Below are positions 58,813 through 64,000 of a stretch of 64,000 bases of DNA, piece after piece. The notes below the pieces were generated by a model. The model saw only the letters and a program-made list of their open reading frames with translations. It ran no database searches and had not been told where the DNA came from. Position 1 is the first letter of the stretch. Each line of letters opens with the position of its first letter. Where the stretch lies: assembly GCA_022821085.1 (NCBI GenBank), contig JAJEEG010000006.1, positions 580,405-644,404 on the forward strand, in the 5' to 3' direction. Source of the DNA: Candidatus Latescibacterota bacterium (GTDB lineage: Bacteria > JAAXHH01). A program made the translations under genes and the position numbers.

Positions 58813-59559
58813 ATGTACTATGACCAGGGTTCGTTCGATATCCGATGTGAGTGGGGCCTGGAGGGGCTTCAGGAACTGCTGCCCGCCAGCAGGGCCGTGG
58901 TCATCGTCGACGTCCTGTCGTTTACCACCAGTGTGGACATCGCGGCGGGAAACGGCGCGCTGGTCTACCCTTTCCGCAGCAAGGACCAGACGGCGGCGGC
59001 CTACGCCAGGTCTCGGGATGCGCTGATGGCCAATGCCACCCGGGAATTCGAAGGGGGCGGCTACTCGCTGTCCCCCTCCTCCTTGCTGGACATACCAGCC
59101 GGCACCGCGCTTGTTTTGCCCTCTCCCAACGGATCTACACTTTCCCTGTCGACCGGTGATATCCCCACATTCGCCGGCTGTATCCGGAACGCAACGGCCC
59201 TTGCCGGCGTATTGCGGCAATACGAAACCGGTATCAGTATCATCGCCGCGGGAGAGCGCTGGAAGCAACAACAGACCCTCAGGCCCGCGATCGAGGATCT
59301 GATCGGCGCAGGGGCCGTCATTCATGCGCTGGATGGCACCCGTTCGCCGGAAGCCGAAACTGCCGCTCGCGTTTTCGAGGCGTTCAGGGACGACCTGAAA
59401 TCGGTCCTTTGCACATCGGGGTCCGGCAAGGAGTTGATCGGCAGGGGTTTCGCGGCTGATGTGCGGCTTGCCGCGGCTTTGGACGCGAGCCGTTGCGTAC
59501 CGGTGTTGAAAGACGGAGCGTACCGGTCGTATCACGTACCCGGCAGCTCCGATGCGTGA
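58813..59559 (+). CDS. comB: 2-phosphosulfolactate phosphatase family (ComB)
   Basis: AVVIVDVLSFTTSVDIAAGNGALVYPF; PSPNGSTLS; IIAAGERW; VLCTSGSGKELIGRGFAADVRLAA. Confidence 0.88.
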   Translation: MYYDQGSFDIRCEWGLEGLQELLPASRAVVIVDVLSFTTSVDIAAGNGALVYPFRSKDQTAAAYARSRDALMANATREFEGGGYSLSPSSLLDIPAGTALVLPSPNGSTLSLSTGDIPTFAGCIRNATALAGVLRQYETGISIIAAGERWKQQQTLRPAIEDLIGAGAVIHALDGTRSPEAETAARVFEAFRDDLKSVLCTSGSGKELIGRGFAADVRLAAALDASRCVPVLKDGAYRSYHVPGSSDA

Positions 59560-59570
59560 TAGCGGATGCC

Positions 59571-60602
59571 TCACACTTCGTACGCCTGCCACGTACCCAG
59601 GCAGCCGTGGCCGCGCCGCACGTGAAGCAGCCGTTTTCCGGGTTCGGCGATGTACCCGGAAATCGAATGCATCCCGACCGCGCCGTGCCGGCAGATCCCG
59701 CCGGGATCATTTTCGTGATCGGCCAGGATTTCTTTGATCGTGTCGACGGTGATCGTCCCCCAACGCGCCTCGACAAGCTGCCGGATGCGGTCCAGGCGGG
59801 GACAGGAATCCGGCAGGTGTCCGGTCTCGTGAGCGGCGAACGCGGGGGTCAGGTAGTGGTTGGTATGCAGGCAGGCGTCGGGATGGGCGTCCCGATGCAG
59901 GGCTATCCCCTCGGGCCGTATTTCCACGGTATCGATATGTCCCTGTCCGTCGCACAACACCAGGTTGGCGGCCGAACAGGCAGGGTGCCTGGAAAGTAGC
60001 TCCACGCAGTCTGAGGCCGTCCGCTGCTCCAGGACCAGGCGCTTGATCGGGTAATGGGGCAGTCCCATCCGCCAGGTACATCCGTAGAGGGCATTGGCGA
60101 AATGGGCCACGCCGTGCTCGTTCATCCCTGAATAGCCCAGCTGGCCGGCAAAGGTGAACATCAGTGCCCGGGGCCGGCCGTCGTCGGGTCTTACACGCAA
60201 CAGCAGCGCCACGTCGGCGTATTCCGGTTCGAGATCCTGGTTCTGTCCCGCCAGCGTGTTTCCATCGGCTGTGGCCGACCGTGTCAGCGCGAAGGCGGTG
60301 CAGGCCCCGACCGTCTGTTGCGCGGCCTCGGCGCGGGCCTGGCAAAGCACCGCTTCCTCCAGGCTGATGCCCGCGCCCGCCGCCAGCCCTCTCACCTCTT
60401 CCGAGAAGGCCGGACTCATGCGCTCCATCAGGGGCCAGAAACCCATGGCGTTCCGGCACAGCGCATCCCGGGACAGCCCGGTCAACCGGTCGATCCATCG
60501 CAGGTACTTCCGGACGAGACCGGCGGCCTGCGCGCCGTGCTGATAGCCCATCTCGTAACCGGTGCCCGCGACTTCGATCAGCGGGAATGTGTGATCAGGC
60601 AT
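59571..60602 (-). CDS. C45-type acyltransferase/NTN hydrolase
   Basis: GYEMGYQHGAQAAGLV; candidate nucleophile in TVGACTAFALT; GQLGYSGMNEHGVAHFANAL. Start preferred at MPDHTF. Confidence 0.85.
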   Translation of the reverse strand: MPDHTFPLIEVAGTGYEMGYQHGAQAAGLVRKYLRWIDRLTGLSRDALCRNAMGFWPLMERMSPAFSEEVRGLAAGAGISLEEAVLCQARAEAAQQTVGACTAFALTRSATADGNTLAGQNQDLEPEYADVALLLRVRPDDGRPRALMFTFAGQLGYSGMNEHGVAHFANALYGCTWRMGLPHYPIKRLVLEQRTASDCVELLSRHPACSAANLVLCDGQGHIDTVEIRPEGIALHRDAHPDACLHTNHYLTPAFAAHETGHLPDSCPRLDRIRQLVEARWGTITVDTIKEILADHENDPGGICRHGAVGMHSISGYIAEPGKRLLHVRRGHGCLGTWQAYEV

Positions 60603-60619
60603 GGTTTCCTTACCGCGTT

Positions 60620-63600
60620 TCAACGCGAGTCCCCCGTAAACGTCCACGTCCGCCAACCCTGCAGCATCGGGAAATAGAGACCCAGGCTGACTGGCCCCGA
60701 TTCCAACGACTGTAAAACGCCTGCGTAGCCTTCCAGCTGGCTCCTGTACCGCTGCTGTTCGTTATCCAGGAAACCCTCGAGATCCCCGCCGGTATGGGCG
60801 CTGGTCTTGTAATCGATGATCCAGCGCGTTCCTTCGAACACGAACGTCCGGTCCACGACGTATTGTCGGGGCCGGCTGTCGAGAACCGTGGTAAGGGCAA
60901 GCTCTCTTTCGTCCTGCGGGTGGCGGGACAGGATCCAGCGTCCTCTTTCGTCGGCGACCGTGTTCGCCAGGGCGGACAACGCTCTTGAAACCGCCTCGTC
61001 CAGCTTTTCGCCGGCCAGTCCTTCCTGCCGGAGCGCCGTGCGAAGCGTATCCTCGCTGAATCCCAGGCGATCCGGCGCGTACATGCGCTGCAGCATCTGG
61101 TGCACGACGATACCCACCCGCCGCTGAAGTTCGGTTACCCACTCGAAGGTGGGATGTCCCGACTCGTCACTATCGGGATCCGACGGATCGTAGAGCGGTT
61201 TGAAGTCGATGTCTTCGGGCGGTGGCGCGGGCGTCCAGCCTGTGACCAGGCGGCGGAGCGGCACGCCCCGGGGCTTCGCCGCGGCCGCGTCGCGTTCCGG
61301 GTCTTTCCCTTCGTAGTCCTTCAGTGCTTCCATGAACTCCGGCTCCACGGCGTGCCAGATCCTTGCCAGCAGCGTCCGAGAAGCCGGCGGCTTCAGGGAT
61401 TCGTTCTCCGGATCGGACAGGGCGTGCCCGAGCAGATGCAGGCATTTCCGGGCCCTGGTGGCAGCCACGTAGAGCAGCCGGGTCCTCTCGTTTTCGCGCT
61501 TTTGCGATACAATGCGCGCCAGGTAGGCGTAGAGCGGGTCCTTTTCGCCGCCGGTGGGGCGAATTGGCGCCAGCAGAAGCCGGGACCGGCCGCCGCGGAC
61601 GTATTCGTGCCACATGAGCAACCTCGGGTCCTCCGCTCGCGGAAGGCGGCCCAGGCCGGGCAGGATGACCGTGTCGAACTCCAGGCCCTTGGCCCGGTGA
61701 ATGGTCAGCAGCTGCACGTCCCCCGCGGCTTCCATGTCGGAAGGCGCAAAAAGGCGCGCGACGTCATCGGCAAAGGCCTTCTCGTCCGGGATCCCCAGGC
61801 CGTCCTGAACCCGTTCCAGGAGATCGAGAAAAGCGGTGGCGTCTTCGCGTTCGGTCCGGGTTTCCAGGCAGGCCGGTCCGCCCAGCGCGGTCCAGACGCC
61901 TTCCACCAGCCGGCGGATGGGCAACCTGGCGTGGAGGGCGAACGCATCGGCGAGTACGGGCATCATGCGGCCAATCCTGGATCGGCCGTCCGAAGACAGC
62001 CGCTCCCGCCGCTCACGGTCCCGCAGTAGGTCCCACACGGCGGACGAGGCGTCGCTCCCGGCCAGGGTCTCGAGGTCCGCCAGGGTGAGGCCGCACCACG
62101 GCGCGCGCAGTACGGCGAGCCAGGCCAGCCGGTCGCTGGGATGCAGGAGCGCCCGCGTGAGGGCCAGCAGGTCCCGCACCACCGGACGGTCCCCCAGGGC
62201 GTCGATCTCCACGGCGCGGAATCTGATCCCGTTTCTTCTCAGGACGGAAACGATGCCGGCCAGATGACCGCGGGCCTGGACCAGTACGGCGATGTTCTCG
62301 TCCGGTCGTCGCGCCTGCGCCTCGGCGATAATCTCGACAACGCGTTCGGCTTCGGCCTCCTGGTCGCGGGCGAGGAAGGGATGGAAGCGGACGCAGCTGT
62401 CGGGATGGTCGGCCTTGAACGCCTCGGAGGGTTCGTAGGTCACCGCGCCGGACAGGATGTCCTCGCTAAGGGGGAATGCGTCGCGCAACACGCGGTTCAC
62501 CCAGTCCACGACGCGTGGATGGGAGCGGAAATTCACCGAGAGCGCGAGGGGGACGGGGCGGATGGCGCCTATCCCGTGCTGCCGGGCCTGAAGAAAAAGC
62601 CCCACTTCCGCTTCGCGAAACCCGTAGATCGACTGCATGGGATCGCCCACCAGGAACAGCGTCCGGCCATCATCCGGGCGCCAGTCCCTGATCAGGCGGA
62701 TGAGCAGGCCGTACTGGCTCTGGGAGGTGTCCTGGAACTCGTCGATGAGCAGGTGCATGATACGATCGTCCAGGCTCCGGGCCAGGTCGGTGGGCGCTTC
62801 GTCCGGACCCAGCGCGTCCCGCGCGCCGATGCCGATCTCCGTGAAGTCGACGCATCCCTCTTCCTGGAATACGAGCCTGAGCTGTTCCACCGCCACGGGC
62901 AGCAGGAGGAGCAGCGCGTTCAGAACGTCCCACTGCCTTTCGTCGAAACGCGGAGCGGGCAGTGTACGCAATTCATGCAACGATTCGGCGGTTCCCGGGG
63001 GCAGGTCGATGCGGGCAAGTCGTTCCCCTGCGTCGCGTCCGGCGTCGGTCGGCGGGAATCCATGGTTGACGTTCAGGGCCTTGCGGCGGGTCCCCCGCCC
63101 GGTCAGGAACATCTCCGCGATGCCGATCCAGCTGGGGAGAGACTCGGCATGCGATCCCGGAAATCCGGTCATCTCGTGACAAGCGCCGATCACACTCTCC
63201 CGGTCCCTCGCAACCAGATTCGATGCCGCGAAACGGGCGAGGGCGGCGGTTTCGACCCTGAAGTGCTCAGGGAATCCGTCACGGACCTCTTCCAGGGCGC
63301 TTTCGATGACCTCCCCAAGGGAGGACTCCAGGTCGGCGCGCAGCGCTTCGGGATCGTGGAACGCTAAGGCATCGCCGGCCGCCTCGGCATCGCTCTCTGT
63401 GCCGGCATCGCCCATCGCACCGGCGTCGCTCGCCGCACCGGCATCGCCCTCTGTGGCGATCTGGCCCTCTGTGGCGGTCTGGCCCTCTGTGGCGGTCTGG
63501 CCCACTGTGGCGGGTCCGGCGATCGCCGGAGGTTCACGTAACGCACCGTGGTGACCACGATGAGCCACGTGGCGCATCCACTGGTCCCTGGTGCCCAGCA

Positions 63601-64000
63601 TGACGCTCAGCAGTTGCTCGACTCTTCCGAAGTGATTGTCCAGGTGGGCAAGCAGGACGGCTACGGCTCCGGATACCTCCTGAGGCGCCCCTTCGGCATC
63701 CAGCATGGATACCGTCCGGCGGGCCGCGCGCGCGTACAGGTGTCCCGCGTCATCCACCGGCCGGAGCGCCGCGCCCATGCGGGAGACCCAGGGCATCCTG
63801 CGCACCAGCATGGCGCAGAGCGAGTCGATCGTCTGGATGCGCAGGCGTGCCGGATGCTCGGCCAACCGCCAGTCCAGCCGGTCGTTTTGGGCAACGGCTT
63901 CCCGCGCGAGCTGCCAGGTGTGGGCTTCGTGCGGCGTCGCGGGCCGTGGTCCGGAGGCGCCTGCCAGGGCCGCGACGATGCGATGGCGCATCTCCGCGGC
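60620..64000 (-). CDS. UvrD-family helicase/PD-(D/E)XK nuclease, AddA/RecB-like (N-terminus beyond window)
   Basis: AAEMRHRIVAAL; RIQTIDSLCAMLVRRMP; HLLIDEFQDTSQSQYGLL; LFLVGDPMQSIYGFREAEVGLF; LLTIHRAKGLEFDTVILPG; nuclease-like WIIDYKTS. No stop before the right edge. Confidence 0.93.
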   Translation of the reverse strand, partial: AAEMRHRIVAALAGASGPRPATPHEAHTWQLAREAVAQNDRLDWRLAEHPARLRIQTIDSLCAMLVRRMPWVSRMGAALRPVDDAGHLYARAARRTVSMLDAEGAPQEVSGAVAVLLAHLDNHFGRVEQLLSVMLGTRDQWMRHVAHRGHHGALREPPAIAGPATVGQTATEGQTATEGQIATEGDAGAASDAGAMGDAGTESDAEAAGDALAFHDPEALRADLESSLGEVIESALEEVRDGFPEHFRVETAALARFAASNLVARDRESVIGACHEMTGFPGSHAESLPSWIGIAEMFLTGRGTRRKALNVNHGFPPTDAGRDAGERLARIDLPPGTAESLHELRTLPAPRFDERQWDVLNALLLLLPVAVEQLRLVFQEEGCVDFTEIGIGARDALGPDEAPTDLARSLDDRIMHLLIDEFQDTSQSQYGLLIRLIRDWRPDDGRTLFLVGDPMQSIYGFREAEVGLFLQARQHGIGAIRPVPLALSVNFRSHPRVVDWVNRVLRDAFPLSEDILSGAVTYEPSEAFKADHPDSCVRFHPFLARDQEAEAERVVEIIAEAQARRPDENIAVLVQARGHLAGIVSVLRRNGIRFRAVEIDALGDRPVVRDLLALTRALLHPSDRLAWLAVLRAPWCGLTLADLETLAGSDASSAVWDLLRDRERRERLSSDGRSRIGRMMPVLADAFALHARLPIRRLVEGVWTALGGPACLETRTEREDATAFLDLLERVQDGLGIPDEKAFADDVARLFAPSDMEAAGDVQLLTIHRAKGLEFDTVILPGLGRLPRAEDPRLLMWHEYVRGGRSRLLLAPIRPTGGEKDPLYAYLARIVSQKRENERTRLLYVAATRARKCLHLLGHALSDPENESLKPPASRTLLARIWHAVEPEFMEALKDYEGKDPERDAAAAKPRGVPLRRLVTGWTPAPPPEDIDFKPLYDPSDPDSDESGHPTFEWVTELQRRVGIVVHQMLQRMYAPDRLGFSEDTLRTALRQEGLAGEKLDEAVSRALSALANTVADERGRWILSRHPQDERELALTTVLDSRPRQYVVDRTFVFEGTRWIIDYKTSAHTGGDLEGFLDNEQQRYRSQLEGYAGVLQSLESGPVSLGLYFPMLQGWRTWTFTGDSR
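63400..63515 (-). repeat. 18-bp in-frame tandem repeats in the AddA/RecB-like gene
   Basis: tggcggtctggccctctg-type units, encoding TVGQTATEGQTATEGQIATEGDAGAASDAGAMGDAG. Confidence 0.93.

Noticed and set aside
1-64000. CRISPR arrays, tRNA/rRNA genes, transposases or prophage modules
   Set aside because: None recognised by eye. The tandem arrays seen lack unique spacers. A tRNAscan-SE/Infernal run would be needed to exclude small RNAs.

Overview
High-GC, gene-dense bacterial chromosomal DNA. I support about 52 coding regions on both strands, two of them cut by the window edges. No rRNA, tRNA, CRISPR array or transposase was recognised. Recognisable blocks: an ASPIC/UnbV-type FG-GAP protein with an RnfD-like membrane protein; a lone, visibly AT-rich AAA ATPase-TOPRIM gene (defence-like, probably acquired horizontally); a sulfatase and two phytanoyl-CoA dioxygenases; a tightly packed operon with a GlmL/MutL-like ASKHA ATPase, a DUF6754-like protein and several uncharacterised membrane proteins; metK; an LptF/LptG-type pair; ssb; pyrK-pyrD-pyrF; divergent hemQ/hemH; a NAD-metabolism cluster (nadE, cysteine hydrolase, nitrilase); queC; hrpA; nucleoside transporter; glycosyltransferases; mltG-ruvX; lpdA; a DUF255/DsbD-like fusion; a PcfJ-like protein with a duplicated N-terminal module; comB; a C45-type NTN hydrolase; and an AddA/RecB-like helicase-nuclease. 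The most unusual window-wide signal is a dense scatter of short tandem repeats. In-frame ones sit in loops or tails of conserved enzymes, with periods that are multiples of 3. Others sit in intergenic gaps with periods such as 10, 14, 15, 16 and 33 bp. The two best candidates for undescribed biology are the GlmL-like membrane operon and this micro-repeat expansion. All calls come from reading the sequence; no database search was run.
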